64,000 nucleotides of DNA from Actinoalloteichus hoggarensis (GTDB lineage Bacteria; Actinomycetota; Actinomycetes; Mycobacteriales; Pseudonocardiaceae): NCBI RefSeq assembly GCF_002234535.1, contig NZ_CP022521.1:6122001-6186000 (forward strand). The letters run 5' to 3'. This document shows positions 26,830 through 37,536 of the stretch, one piece after another. How positions within the stretch are numbered: the stretch's first letter is position 1; every line of letters begins with the position of its first letter. The notes beneath the pieces were generated by a model. It was not told where the DNA came from. It searched no databases and saw only the letters and a program-made list of their open reading frames with translations. A program made the translations under genes and the position numbers.

Positions 26830-28047
26830 TCAGCCCTCGCGGTAGAACGGATCGGCGATCGTCTGCTCTCTGGTGTCCTCGTCGTAGGTCAGGACCTCCC
26901 GTCCGTCGACGAAGACCCGCAGCGCGCGGCTCATCACGTCCAGCGGATCCCCGGACCACAGGACGACGTCGCCGTCCAGTCCGGGCGTCAGCGAGCCGAC
27001 CCGGTCGTCCAGCCCCAGGATGCGGGCCGGATTGATCGTGAGGGATCGCAGTGCCGCCGCCGGATCCAGACCCTCCTTGACCGCCAGCGTCGCCTGGTGG
27101 ACCAGGAAGTTGATCGGGATGACGGGGTGATCGGTGGTGATCGCGATCTCCACGCCCGCGCGGTCGAGGATGCCCGGATTGCGCAGATGGCGCTGTCGCA
27201 CCTCCACCTTGGACCGGGTGGTGAACAACGGGCCGATGATGACCGGGATCTGCTTCTCGGCGAGCAGGTCGGCGACCAGATGTCCCTCGGTGCCGTGGTT
27301 GATCACCAGGCGGTAGCCGAACTCCTCGGCGAGCCGAATCGCCGTGGCGATGTCGTCGGCCCGGTGCGTGTGCTGGCACCAGGGCAGTTCCCGGTCCAGG
27401 ACCTTCACCAGGACCTCCATCGTCGCGTCCCGCTCGAAGGGCTTGCCCTCCTGCCGGGTGTGCTCCCGACGCTCCCGGTAGTCCTGCGCCTTCAGGAAGG
27501 CGTCCCGGATGATCGCGGCCACGCCGAGGCGGGTGGAAGGCGTCTTCTTCTGCTCCCCGTATACCCGCTTCGGGTTCTCGCCGAGCGCGCTCTTCACGCT
27601 GACCGGCTGCCGGACGAGCATCTCGTCGACGGTGCGGCCCCAGTTCTTCACCGCGACGGTCTGGCCGCCGATGGGATTGCCGGAGCCCGGCTTGATCACC
27701 GAGGAGGTGACGCCGCCCTCCAACGCGTCATGGAAGCCGATGTCGGCGGCGTTGATGGCGTCCAGCGCCCGGAAGCGGGCGCCGTTCGGGTCGGTCATCT
27801 CATTGGTGTCCTGCCCCGCCCAGCCCTCGCCCTCCTCGTGGACTCCGATGTGCCCGTGGGACTCGACGAAGCCGGGCAGCACCCACTGGCCGCTCGCGTC
27901 CACCGTGCGAATGCCGTCGGGCACGGTGATCTCGTCGGGCGAGCCGACCGCCACGATCTTCCCGGCCTGGATCAGCACGGCGCCGCCCGAGATCGGCTCG
28001 CGGTCGACCGGGACCACGTATCCGCCTGTGATGAGGACATCTGTCAT
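26830..28047 (-). CDS. Metal-dependent amidohydrolase (imidazolonepropionase-like)
   Basis: ATG at 28047 (MTDVLITGG) is the natural start; a TAGCGT box 8 nt upstream overlaps a palindrome and no Shine-Dalgarno is present. 405 residues: the N- and C-terminal beta sandwich typical of the superfamily, HxH metal motif in VESHGHIGVH (~62-71), a lysine in VKSALGENP (~153) in the usual position for a carboxylated ligand, later His residues in WCQHTH and INHGTEGH, and the catalytic Asp in TTDHP (~300). Relatives hydrolyse cyclic amides or dipeptides. The exact substrate is unknown. Confidence 0.9.
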   Translation of the reverse strand: MTDVLITGGYVVPVDREPISGGAVLIQAGKIVAVGSPDEITVPDGIRTVDASGQWVLPGFVESHGHIGVHEEGEGWAGQDTNEMTDPNGARFRALDAINAADIGFHDALEGGVTSSVIKPGSGNPIGGQTVAVKNWGRTVDEMLVRQPVSVKSALGENPKRVYGEQKKTPSTRLGVAAIIRDAFLKAQDYRERREHTRQEGKPFERDATMEVLVKVLDRELPWCQHTHRADDIATAIRLAEEFGYRLVINHGTEGHLVADLLAEKQIPVIIGPLFTTRSKVEVRQRHLRNPGILDRAGVEIAITTDHPVIPINFLVHQATLAVKEGLDPAAALRSLTINPARILGLDDRVGSLTPGLDGDVVLWSGDPLDVMSRALRVFVDGREVLTYDEDTREQTIADPFYREG

Positions 28048-28048
28048 G

Positions 28049-28063
28049 GTTAGCAACGCTAAC
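28049..28063. promoter_or_regulatory. Palindrome overlapping the amidohydrolase -10 box
   Basis: GTTAGC-AAC-GCTAAC, perfect 6-bp half-sites with a 3-nt centre. Read on the minus strand it contains TAGCGT, which ends 8 nt before the ATG. A protein bound here would block the promoter. Confidence 0.45.
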
Positions 28064-28239
28064 GTCTTCGATCGGCCACGGCAATGCGGGCCTCCGAGCG
28101 CCACCGCGCCCGGCGTGCACGGGTTCCGACCGACGAGGGACCCGCCCGAGCGTCCACCACGCGACGCACCCCGCGGCCGGACACCGCCTGCCGCCACCGG
28201 CCACGTTTCCGGCGGCGGCAAGCCCGGCGGCGCCCGCGA

Positions 28240-29166
28240 TCACACCGGGCGCACACCCCAGCTGCCCCGCCAGCTCTCGCCCGGCTCCAGCCAGATCAGG
28301 TCGACGCCCGAGTTCAGCGCGTCAGGCGGGCAGGTCATCGCCTCGATCGCCACCGCCGGGCCGTTGCCCCCGAGATCCTCCGGAGTGAACACCTGCACCC
28401 ACTTGAACACCGGCTCGGCCCATACCTCGACTCCGGAGCCGTCCGGGCCGAGCAGACGGTGCCGGACCAGGCCGGACTCGTCCGGCATGCAGCCGCCGAA
28501 GGCGGTGTCCAGCGTGACCCCGCGCAGCAGCCTCCCGGCGCGGAAGTCGAAGTCCGTCCCGTCGACCGGCTCGGCGGGCCCGGTCGGCAGCAGCCGCTCG
28601 TCGACGGGCAGGACGGTGGCGGCGGGCAGCGTCAACGTGCAGTCGAGCGTCGGCGTGTTCCCCGCCCTCGGGAACGGATGCGAGGCGACACCGAACGGAC
28701 TGCGACGATCGCCGACGTTGGTCGCGGTGTGGGTGATCGTGAGTCCGTCCGCACCTACCTCGTAGACGACCGCCACCCGCAGCGGCACCGGCCAGCCCGC
28801 CTGCGCGTTGACCCAGGCGGCGAGTTCGATCCGGGTCTCCTGCCGCTCGACGACCTCCCAGGAGGCCTGCCGGAGCAGACCGTGGATCGCGTTGTGCCGG
28901 GCGGGCTCGGTCAGCGCGAGCTGCTGCGGCTCGCCGTCGAGGGTCCATCGGCCGTCGGCGACTCGGTTCGGCCACGGAGCCAGCAACGTGCCCGCGCCGA
29001 ACGGCGGCAGCTGATGCGTCGGGAAGGAGTGCAGGTAGGCGATACCGTCGACCTCGAACTCGCGCAGGCCCGCGCCGACCTCCGTGGCGACCGCGCGGAC
29101 CGTGCCGTGACGGATCTCGTACTGCTCGCCGGTGACGGGTCGGACGGCCTGGTCAGTGGACGACAT
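28240..29166 (-). CDS. Aldose 1-epimerase family protein
   Basis: ATG at 29166 has GAGGAG about 9 nt upstream. 308 residues with the galactose mutarotase beta-sandwich: LLAPWPNRVADGRW (~62-75, substrate Asn/Arg), the His in NAIHGLLRQASWE (~91-103), FGVASHPFPRAG (second catalytic His, ~157-168) and the catalytic Glu near the end in IWLEPGESW. Interconverts alpha and beta anomers of a hexose. Same strand and order as the downstream amidohydrolase and kinase, with a 192-nt gap. Confidence 0.92.
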   Translation of the reverse strand: MSSTDQAVRPVTGEQYEIRHGTVRAVATEVGAGLREFEVDGIAYLHSFPTHQLPPFGAGTLLAPWPNRVADGRWTLDGEPQQLALTEPARHNAIHGLLRQASWEVVERQETRIELAAWVNAQAGWPVPLRVAVVYEVGADGLTITHTATNVGDRRSPFGVASHPFPRAGNTPTLDCTLTLPAATVLPVDERLLPTGPAEPVDGTDFDFRAGRLLRGVTLDTAFGGCMPDESGLVRHRLLGPDGSGVEVWAEPVFKWVQVFTPEDLGGNGPAVAIEAMTCPPDALNSGVDLIWLEPGESWRGSWGVRPV

Positions 29167-29314
29167 CGTCGTGATCTCCTCGGGAAGACTCGGGCCCGGC
29201 CGCGCCGGACATGCTGTCAAGATCAGGTTCGCGCCGATCGGCGATTCACGCCGGTCGAGGGCCGCAGGACGACCAGACGGAGGCGGCCCGTGCCGAGCAG
29301 GTCCCCGCCGGGGC

Positions 29315-30700
29315 TCAGTCGACCGGCCGCGAGCCCGCCGCCGGATCGATCGGAGCCCTGCCGACGATCATCCGGTTCAGCGCCCAGAACACCAAGCCGA
29401 TCGCCAACAGGATGCCCGCGATGCCGTACTCCTCGGCAGGCCTGCCGGTGAGCGGACTGGCCAGCAGGAAGCAGGTGACGGCACCGAGGACCGGCATCGC
29501 CGTCGGGGCGCGGAAGTGTCGATGGTCGACCTCCTCGCGGCGCAGCACCAGCACCGCGATGTTGACCACCCCGAAGACCACCAGCAGCAGCAGGGACGTC
29601 GTGCCGCCCAGCAGGGCGATGTCCACCGTGCTCACCAGCACCACGGCCACCATGCTGGTGAACACGATCGCCACCCACGGGGTGCGACGCACCGGAAGCA
29701 CCCGGCCGAACTGACGCGGGATGATCCGCTCCCTCGCCATTCCGTAGAGCAGCCTGCTCGCCATCATCATGTTCATCAACGCCGAGTTGGAGACCGCGCA
29801 GATCGCGATGGCGGAGAACAGGATCAGCGGGAAGCCCGGCGCACCGATCCGCACCACCTCCAGCAGCGGCCCGTCGGAGCCCGCGAGGACGTCGGTCTCG
29901 ACGAGCAGGGACGACGTCAGGGCCACCAGCACGTAGATCAGCCCGGTGATGCTCAGGCCGAGCAACAGGCCGCGAGGGAAGATCTTCGAGGGCTCATGGC
30001 ATTCCTCGGCCATGTTCACCGAGTCCTCGAAGCCCACGAGGGCGAAGAAGGCCAGCGCCGTCGCGGACGTCACCGCCAGCAGCGTGCCGTGTTCGGCGTT
30101 GAACTCCAGCAGCCTGCTCGGATCGCCCGCCCCGTTGAGGACCGCGCCCACGCCGATGGCGATCACGATGAGCAATCCGAGCAGTTCGATCACCGTGAGC
30201 ACGACGTTGGCGATGAGCGATTCCGTGACGCCGCGCAGGTTCACCAGGGCCAGCAGCGCGATGAACACGATCGCGACCAGCAGCGCGGGCACCGTCACGA
30301 ACTCCTGGAGGTAGTCGCCGCTGACCGCGCGAGCCGCCGAGGACGCCGAGGTGATGCCGGAGCACATCACCGCGAAGGCGATCATGAAGGTGAAGAAGGG
30401 ACTCCGGAACGCCCGATTCGTGTACAGCGCCGCCCCTGCGGCACGCGGGTACTTGCCGACGAGCTCCACATAACTGAACGCGGTGAGGAACGCGATCCCG
30501 AAGGCGATCAGGAACGGCACCCACAGCGCACCGCCCACCACGCCCGCCACTCGGCCGCTGACGGCGTAGATGCCGGTGCCCAGGATGTTGCCGATCACGA
30601 ACAGCAGCAGCAGCCGGGGCCCCATCACCCTTTTCAGCGTGGGCTCGTCCGAAGCAGGTCGTACCGGCGATTCCCCGCTGGTCCCGTTCACCATGACCAT
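29315..30700 (-). CDS. APC-family amino acid permease
   Basis: Start set at the ATG 30700 (a second ATG at 30694); no clear ribosome binding site. 461 residues, about twelve transmembrane helices. The helix-1 substrate site is ILGTGIYAVSGRVAGVVG, and helix 6 shows VGFEDSVNMAEECHEPSKIFPRG, a conserved APC signature. This group transports amino acids or polyamines by proton symport or exchange. No operon partner; the epimerase gene follows 148 nt downstream on the same strand. Confidence 0.92.
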   Translation of the reverse strand: MVMVNGTSGESPVRPASDEPTLKRVMGPRLLLLFVIGNILGTGIYAVSGRVAGVVGGALWVPFLIAFGIAFLTAFSYVELVGKYPRAAGAALYTNRAFRSPFFTFMIAFAVMCSGITSASSAARAVSGDYLQEFVTVPALLVAIVFIALLALVNLRGVTESLIANVVLTVIELLGLLIVIAIGVGAVLNGAGDPSRLLEFNAEHGTLLAVTSATALAFFALVGFEDSVNMAEECHEPSKIFPRGLLLGLSITGLIYVLVALTSSLLVETDVLAGSDGPLLEVVRIGAPGFPLILFSAIAICAVSNSALMNMMMASRLLYGMARERIIPRQFGRVLPVRRTPWVAIVFTSMVAVVLVSTVDIALLGGTTSLLLLVVFGVVNIAVLVLRREEVDHRHFRAPTAMPVLGAVTCFLLASPLTGRPAEEYGIAGILLAIGLVFWALNRMIVGRAPIDPAAGSRPVD

Positions 30701-30853
30701 GGAGTGTGCCGCGCAGGCGACGATCCGGGTAGCGGCCGGTGCGGATGAGACCCGTCTGCCGGAACGGACTGTGCCGACCATCCCGGAAAGGGTGAGTCGA
30801 ACGGCGGAGAACGGCGGACATCACCGCCGAGCCTCACCCGTTCAGCGCAAAAC

Positions 30854-32773
30854 TCACCTGAAAGTGCCGTCGCCGTCCTGCTGTCGTTCTCCCGTTCCGA
30901 CATTCCGGGCGGATATGTCCGATTCGCCGTCCGAGGACATCGTCTCGGCGCGGGCGAGACCGGTGGCCGCGATCGGGGGATGCAGAACGGCGCGGTGCAC
31001 GATTTCGGCGTCGCCGCCCTCGGTGTCGGCGATTCCAGCGTCGGCGATCCCGGAGTCGGCGATCCCGCAGTCCGAGGCTCCGAAGTCCACGACGCCGGGG
31101 CCGCCGTCCCCGGGGCGTACGAGATACGGTTCGACTGCCGTGTCCTCGACTCCCGCACCGGTGGGGGCGGCTCGCCGCGCGGCCTCGGGCGGCACGGAGT
31201 TCGACGGCGCGCCGTCCGAGCTCATCCCGTCGCAGGTCGCCCCGTCCGAGGTCGTCCCATCCGAGGTCGCCCCGTCCGAGGCCGCGGCATCCGGCGCCGA
31301 CCTGGCAGGGTCCGAACCGACAGGGTCCGACACGGCGCCCTGTGCCTCGGCGGTCGCCGCGTCCGGCACCGCCGCCGTCCCCCCGGCTGTCGTCGGCGAG
31401 CCGACATCGGGGAGACCCGCCTCATCCGAGCCCGACTCCGGCCCCGGCCCCCTCGCCGTCGTGTCCTCGTCGAGGGGCGGCCGGTACCGCCAGACCGCGG
31501 GCATCAGCAACGCGCCCACGATCGTCAGCACCACCACCAGCACGCCGCCGCCCGCCGTGGCGGCCGCGGTGCCGACCGACGCTCCCGCGGCGCCGTGCAC
31601 CACGTCGGCCAGTCGCGGGCCGCCCGCCACCACCACGAGGAACACGCCCTGAGTCCGGCCTCGCATGTCGTCGGTGGCGACCGTCTGCAACAACGCGCCC
31701 CGATAGATCGTGCCCACCAGGTCGGCCGCACCACCGACCGCCAGGAACAGCACGGCAAGCCACAACGAGTCGGCGAGCCCGAAGCCGACGACGGCGACCC
31801 CCCAGCACAGGCCGGCGATCACCAGCCCGGCGCCCTGCCGTCGTATCCGGGTCACCCAGCCGGAGAAGAGACCGAACAGGAGGCCGCCGAGCGGCAGGGC
31901 GGCATACAACAGGCCCAGCGCCGGGCCGCCGCCGGGCGGGTCCCCGAAGGTCCGTTCGGCCATCTCCGGGAACAACGCCCTCGGCAGCCCGAACACCATG
32001 GCGATCACGTCGAGGAGGAGGACCGCGACCAGGACGGTATGTGTCCGCATGTAGCGCATGCCGTCGAGGACCGACCGAAGCCCGGGCCGTCTCGGCGCGG
32101 AGGCCGACGGCGGCATCGCGGGCAGCCGCCACACCGCCGCGAGCGCCACCAGCAGCAGGAGGGCGTCGACCAGGTACAGCGTGGAGAGGCCTACGAAGGG
32201 CAGCAGGATGCCCGCGAGCAGCGGGCCCACCACGGCCCCGAGCTGCGCGACGGTCGCCGTCAACGCCTGCGCCGCCGGGAGCTGTGCGGTGGAGACCAGC
32301 CGCGCCACCGATGCCGTCCTGGCGGGCATGTTCACCGCGAAGAACGACTGTTGCAGGGCGTACAGCAGCAGAACCGTCCACACCGAGTCGGTGTTCACGG
32401 CGGCCGCGGCCCACAACATCAGCCCCGTGGCCGCGATGCCGAGATTGGTGACGATCATCAGCTTGCGGCGGTCGACGGTGTCGGCGATCGCGCCGCCCCA
32501 CAGCCCGAAGACGAGCAGCGGGACCAGGCCGAACAGGCCGGTCAGGCCGACCCAGCCCGACGAGCCGGTGATGTCGAAGATCTGCTTGGGCACCGCCACG
32601 GCGGCGAACTGCGAACCGACGGCGGTGACCACGGTCGACGTCCAGAGCCGTCGGAAGGGCGCGATCCGCAGCGGCTCCGTGTCCAGCATCAGCCTGCCGA
32701 GCCTGCCGCGCCGCCGACGAGACGGTGTGGGCGACGTCGATGCCTCGTCGTCGTCCCGTGCCTGCCCACTCAC
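30854..32773 (-). CDS. MFS transporter with a long repetitive C-terminal tail
   Basis: GTG at 32773 is chosen because TAGGCT lies 6 nt upstream, the leaderless spacing seen in several neighbours; GTG 32776 is the alternative. 639 residues: a short basic N-terminus, twelve transmembrane helices (~40-425) of the EntS/enterobactin-exporter-like MFS group with the loop GGAIADTVDRRKLMIV, then ~210 residues of low-complexity sequence containing pentapeptide repeats (SDGxT-like and xGIAD-like). The tail is encoded by 15-bp imperfect repeats at 31206-31295 and 31010-31084. Substrate unknown; such a tail is not part of the family. Confidence 0.85.
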   Translation of the reverse strand: MSGQARDDDEASTSPTPSRRRRGRLGRLMLDTEPLRIAPFRRLWTSTVVTAVGSQFAAVAVPKQIFDITGSSGWVGLTGLFGLVPLLVFGLWGGAIADTVDRRKLMIVTNLGIAATGLMLWAAAAVNTDSVWTVLLLYALQQSFFAVNMPARTASVARLVSTAQLPAAQALTATVAQLGAVVGPLLAGILLPFVGLSTLYLVDALLLLVALAAVWRLPAMPPSASAPRRPGLRSVLDGMRYMRTHTVLVAVLLLDVIAMVFGLPRALFPEMAERTFGDPPGGGPALGLLYAALPLGGLLFGLFSGWVTRIRRQGAGLVIAGLCWGVAVVGFGLADSLWLAVLFLAVGGAADLVGTIYRGALLQTVATDDMRGRTQGVFLVVVAGGPRLADVVHGAAGASVGTAAATAGGGVLVVVLTIVGALLMPAVWRYRPPLDEDTTARGPGPESGSDEAGLPDVGSPTTAGGTAAVPDAATAEAQGAVSDPVGSDPARSAPDAAASDGATSDGTTSDGATCDGMSSDGAPSNSVPPEAARRAAPTGAGVEDTAVEPYLVRPGDGGPGVVDFGASDCGIADSGIADAGIADTEGGDAEIVHRAVLHPPIAATGLARAETMSSDGESDISARNVGTGERQQDGDGTFR

Positions 32774-32779
32774 CACCGC

Positions 32780-32785
32780 AGCCTA
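32780..32785 (-). promoter_or_regulatory. TAGGCT -10 box of the MFS gene
   Basis: On the minus strand TAGGCT ends 6 nt before the GTG at 32773; no Shine-Dalgarno. Confidence 0.4.
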
Positions 32786-32974
32786 ATGCCCTTAGCGATG
32801 CGAAGGACTACTGGCAGGACCGCCGCGCACACGACGACCTACGGGTTCCGGGGTCGCGCCGCCTCGCCTCGGCGACGAAAGCCCCGCCGACACGAGCGAT
32901 CGCGGCAGACGATCCGCAGGCCGTCACGGCGGGGCCCTCACGTGGTGGGCCATGGTGTCGGCCCGGTGGTCGGT

Positions 32975-33628
32975 TCAGGGCGCGATGCGCTCCACCCGCC
33001 AGCCGTCCCGGTCCTGGCGATAGCGGAGTCGGTCGTGGAGCCGGTCCGGCCTGCCCTGCCAGAACTCCACGACCTCCGGACGGATTCGCCACCCGCCCCA
33101 GTGCGGCGGCACCGGCACGTTCTCGACGTCGGCGAAGCGCCGCTGCACGGCCGTCAACGCCGAGTCCAGGCTGCCGCGCCCGCTGACCACGGTCGACTGC
33201 GGCGACGCCCAGGCTCCGAGCTGGGCACCGCGCGGGCGCTGTGCCCAATACGCGGCCGTCTCGGCGTTGTCCACCTTCTCCACCTGTCCGCGCACCGTCG
33301 CCTGCCGTTGCATGGCGATCCACGGGAACGTCGCGGAGGCGTATCGGGTCGCGGCCAGCTCGTGGCTCTTGGTGGAGGTGAAGTTGGTGAAGAACACGAG
33401 ACCGCGCTCGTCGAGCAGCTTCGCGAGCACCGTGCGCGACGAGGGCCTGCCCGTCGGGTCCGCGGTGGCCAGGACCATCGCGTTCGGCTCGGGAAGTCCG
33501 GCGGCCGCCGCCTCGTCCAGCCAGTGGCGCAGCTGTGCGAACCACGTCCCGGCGAGCTGCTCCTCGCCCAGCGTGCCCTCCTCGTACGCGACGCGCATGG
33601 AAGGCAGAACGACGTTCATTTCGGACAT
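32975..33628 (-). CDS. pdxH: Pyridoxamine 5'-phosphate oxidase
   Basis: ATG at 33628 with GGGGAG upstream; 217 residues. The FMN/PLP site residues are in RPSSRTVLAKLLDERGLVFFTN (~62-83) and KSHELAATRYASATFPW (~88-104), followed by RQATVRGQVEKV, YWAQRPRGAQLGAWASPQS and the C-terminal WxxxRIxP (GWRVERIAP). Oxidises pyridoxine/pyridoxamine phosphate to the cofactor PLP. It is divergent from serC, whose product needs PLP. The longer frame to 33715 lacks coding support. Confidence 0.95.
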   Translation of the reverse strand: MSEMNVVLPSMRVAYEEGTLGEEQLAGTWFAQLRHWLDEAAAAGLPEPNAMVLATADPTGRPSSRTVLAKLLDERGLVFFTNFTSTKSHELAATRYASATFPWIAMQRQATVRGQVEKVDNAETAAYWAQRPRGAQLGAWASPQSTVVSGRGSLDSALTAVQRRFADVENVPVPPHWGGWRIRPEVVEFWQGRPDRLHDRLRYRQDRDGWRVERIAP

Positions 33629-35130
<1,502 letters not shown>

Positions 35131-35347
35131 ACGGGCGGCTAATCGGCATTGAACTGGCGCGATGACTACAGAGAGGGCAAGATCGGAGGTGGAGACAAGC
35201 TGCCGTGTGGGTGAAATGGCGGCACTGTAGGTAGATGAGACGGACCTCCCGGACCGGGGTGGGGCCGTGCGGCCCTGCTGATTCGGGGTACCGCACCCAG
35301 GCTTCGCCGGTGTCCGCGGGGGCCTGTGGTCATCGGGGGAGGTCGTG

Positions 35348-36358
35348 ATGCGAGCGCTGCGAGTCGTCGGGCTCGACGACGACGGAAGGACCGTCATCTG
35401 CGAAGACCCGGCGCGCGGTGAGCGCTTCTCGATCCCGGTCGACGAGCGGCTGCGTGCTGCCGCCCGGGGCGATGCCACTCACCTCGGTCAGGTGCAGGTC
35501 GAGCTGGAAAGCCAGATGCGGCCGAAGGAGATCCAGGCGCGAATCCGGGCGGGGGCCTCGGTGGAGCAGGTCTCCGAGGCGGCGGGGATTCCACCACACC
35601 GTGTGGAGCGCTTCGCGTACCCGGTGCTGTTGGAGCGTTCTCGCACGGCGGATCTCGCCCAGCGGGCGCATCCGATGCGGGAGGACGGTCCCGACGTCCA
35701 GACCCTCGGCGAGGTCGTCGCGCACGCCTTCAGCCTGCGCGGACAGGAATACTGCGACTCGGAGTGGGACTCGTGGCGCGGTGAGGACGGCAAGTGGGTC
35801 ATCTCGCTGCGCTGGCACGCGGGCCGGTCCGACAATCGTGCGCACTGGGTCTTCCACCGCGGCGCGCACGGCGGCACCGTGATCGCGCTGGACGAGCACG
35901 CGGCAGACCTCCTCGACCCGTCGCCGAGCAGGCCGCTGCGCACGGTCCGACCCGTCACCCAGCTGGCACGACAGGCCTTGGACAACCCCTACGAGGACAC
36001 CACGATCATCCCCGCGATCGCCGACGAGGAGCCCGCGGTGGAGGAGCACGTCGCGGCGGGCGAGCCCGCCGATCGTGAGCCGCTGCGCGCGGGTGACGGC
36101 GTCGAGGCGGCGATCGACGCGGCGGCCAGAGAGGCGATCGTGCCGCCGCTGACGGCGGGACCGCGCCCCGGTGATCGTCGAGCGACGGCCCGCGGAAGCG
36201 CGGTGGCCGAGGGAATCGACGGCGCCGCGGCGCAGAGCACGGCCGACGCCGATCACGTCGGAGACGCGGGCAAGGCAGGCGGGCGGCGAAAGAAGAACCA
36301 TCCGATCGTGCCCTCCTGGGAGGACGTGCTTCTCGGCGTCCGATCCCAGCGCGGCTGA
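35348..36358 (+). CDS. sepH: Septation protein SepH (DUF3071)
   Basis: ATG at 35348 (GTG at 35345 possible), GGGGGAGG upstream. 336 residues. The N-terminal DUF3071 domain begins MRALRVVGLDDDGRTVIC and contains a helix-turn-helix-like segment MRPKEIQARIRAGASVEQVSEAAGIPPHRVERFAYPVLLER (~60-100 span), then the SLRGQEYCDSEWDSWR region. The rest (~190-336) is charged and flexible, ending NHPIVPSWEDVLLGVRSQRG, a conserved C-terminal motif of the family. In Streptomyces and mycobacteria SepH binds FtsZ and promotes its assembly at division septa. Confidence 0.93.
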   Translation: MRALRVVGLDDDGRTVICEDPARGERFSIPVDERLRAAARGDATHLGQVQVELESQMRPKEIQARIRAGASVEQVSEAAGIPPHRVERFAYPVLLERSRTADLAQRAHPMREDGPDVQTLGEVVAHAFSLRGQEYCDSEWDSWRGEDGKWVISLRWHAGRSDNRAHWVFHRGAHGGTVIALDEHAADLLDPSPSRPLRTVRPVTQLARQALDNPYEDTTIIPAIADEEPAVEEHVAAGEPADREPLRAGDGVEAAIDAAAREAIVPPLTAGPRPGDRRATARGSAVAEGIDGAAAQSTADADHVGDAGKAGGRRKKNHPIVPSWEDVLLGVRSQRG

Positions 36359-36387
36359 TCGGGCCCGCCGACGGCGGTCGGACGGAG

Positions 36388-36423
36388 CGAAGGGGCGGTC
36401 ACCGTTCGGCGACCGCCCCTTCG
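36388..36423. terminator. Bidirectional terminator between sepH and the ArfC-like gene
   Basis: Perfect 13-bp stem (36388-36400 with 36411-36423) and a 10-nt loop that can itself pair. It stands between two convergent genes and can serve both. Confidence 0.75.
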
Positions 36424-36489
36424 TCGTCTCACGGCCTCGCAGGCGCCGCGATCCTCGACCACGGCGACCGGATCAGAATCGGACTCCTC

Positions 36490-37527
36490 TCAGCGGACCG
36501 ACGTCGACCGGCGGACGGCACTGGACGTGAAGCCCGCCTGCTCCGCGTCGGTCTCGCTCTGGAACCAGACCGTCGCCTTGGTGCGAGCGAAGTACGGCGA
36601 GTCGCTGGTGTGGTAGAGCTTCGACTTCTGGTTGCCCTTCACCGTGTAACCCGGCGCGGGTGCCGTGCCGTCGGGCGATGGCCGAGCCGAGTTCCGGTAC
36701 GGGCCGGGCACCACCATGCGCGGCGACGCGGTCGTCTCCGTCTCGGACGACTCCGAACGGGTCGGCGGCTCCTCCTCGGCGTCGATCGGACCGCGGCTCT
36801 GCGCGGGCACTCGGGCGACCGAGGCCGAGGCCCGTTCGAGGCGACCCGACTCGGACTCGTGCTGCCCCGTGCCGTTCTCCCCGCCGGACGAACCGTCCTG
36901 CTGCTCCTGCCCGTTGCTCTTCGGGTCGCCCGCCGCCATCACCTGCTCGGCCCTCGTGGACTCCGCCGCCTCCGGCTCGCGCCAGGCGAGTCCGTCATCC
37001 GCGGCATAGGTGAGCCGCACCGACAGCGGGTCCTCGAAGGTCGTGCTCGACTTCGTCGCGTCCTGTGCCCCCGCCGTGGCGGCTCGGGACTCCGTCGGCA
37101 GCAGCGGCCCCGGCAGCACCTCCGGGCCGGGGCCGCCGGCGGGTTCGACGAGCTCCCGCACCGGCCCCGCCTTTCCCGGCTCCGACTTCTCGGCGGACGT
37201 CCTCCCGGACCTGTCCGCGCCCGACCTCTCCGCGCCCGACCTCTCCGCGCCCGACCGCACGGCGCCCGACCGCACGGCGCTTGACCTCCCAGCGCCCGAT
37301 CGTTCGGCATCCGACCGCTCAGGGTCGGCCTTCCCAGGGCCGTCACCGCGTTCCGGTTCGATCGCCTGCGGCCGTGTGGCCTCGGAGACCTCCCCCACCG
37401 GAACGGTCCGCACGGCCCGCCCGGTCTCGATCCGCCGTTGCCGCGTCACGAACAGCCAGGTCACCAAGGACCCCAGCAGGAACGACAACGCACACAACAG
37501 GAACACCTGCCCGAACAACCAGGCCAC
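36490..37527 (-). CDS. arfC: ArfC-like membrane protein with C-terminal sunset domain
   Basis: GTG at 37527, AGGAGA upstream; 9 nt after the ArfA-like gene, so surely co-transcribed. 345 residues: one N-terminal transmembrane helix (~4-26), a disordered region of ~270 residues with tandem RSGAE/RSGAV/RSGAD pentapeptides (encoded by 15-bp repeats at 37213-37302), and a ~40-residue C-terminal domain, GYTVKGNQKSKLYHTSDSPY then ATVWFQSETDAEQAGF, the sunset/ArfC-type module. In mycobacteria ArfC works with ArfA (OmpATb) and ArfB in ammonia release and acid adaptation. No ArfB is seen here. Confidence 0.75.
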   Translation of the reverse strand: MAWLFGQVFLLCALSFLLGSLVTWLFVTRQRRIETGRAVRTVPVGEVSEATRPQAIEPERGDGPGKADPERSDAERSGAGRSSAVRSGAVRSGAERSGAERSGADRSGRTSAEKSEPGKAGPVRELVEPAGGPGPEVLPGPLLPTESRAATAGAQDATKSSTTFEDPLSVRLTYAADDGLAWREPEAAESTRAEQVMAAGDPKSNGQEQQDGSSGGENGTGQHESESGRLERASASVARVPAQSRGPIDAEEEPPTRSESSETETTASPRMVVPGPYRNSARPSPDGTAPAPGYTVKGNQKSKLYHTSDSPYFARTKATVWFQSETDAEQAGFTSSAVRRSTSVR

Positions 37528-37536
37528 CGCTCTCTC

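Noticed and set aside
35195-35230. Short leader peptide between serC and sepH
   Set aside because: About a dozen codons with a GG-rich lead, but no attenuator structure or codon bias to support a regulatory role.
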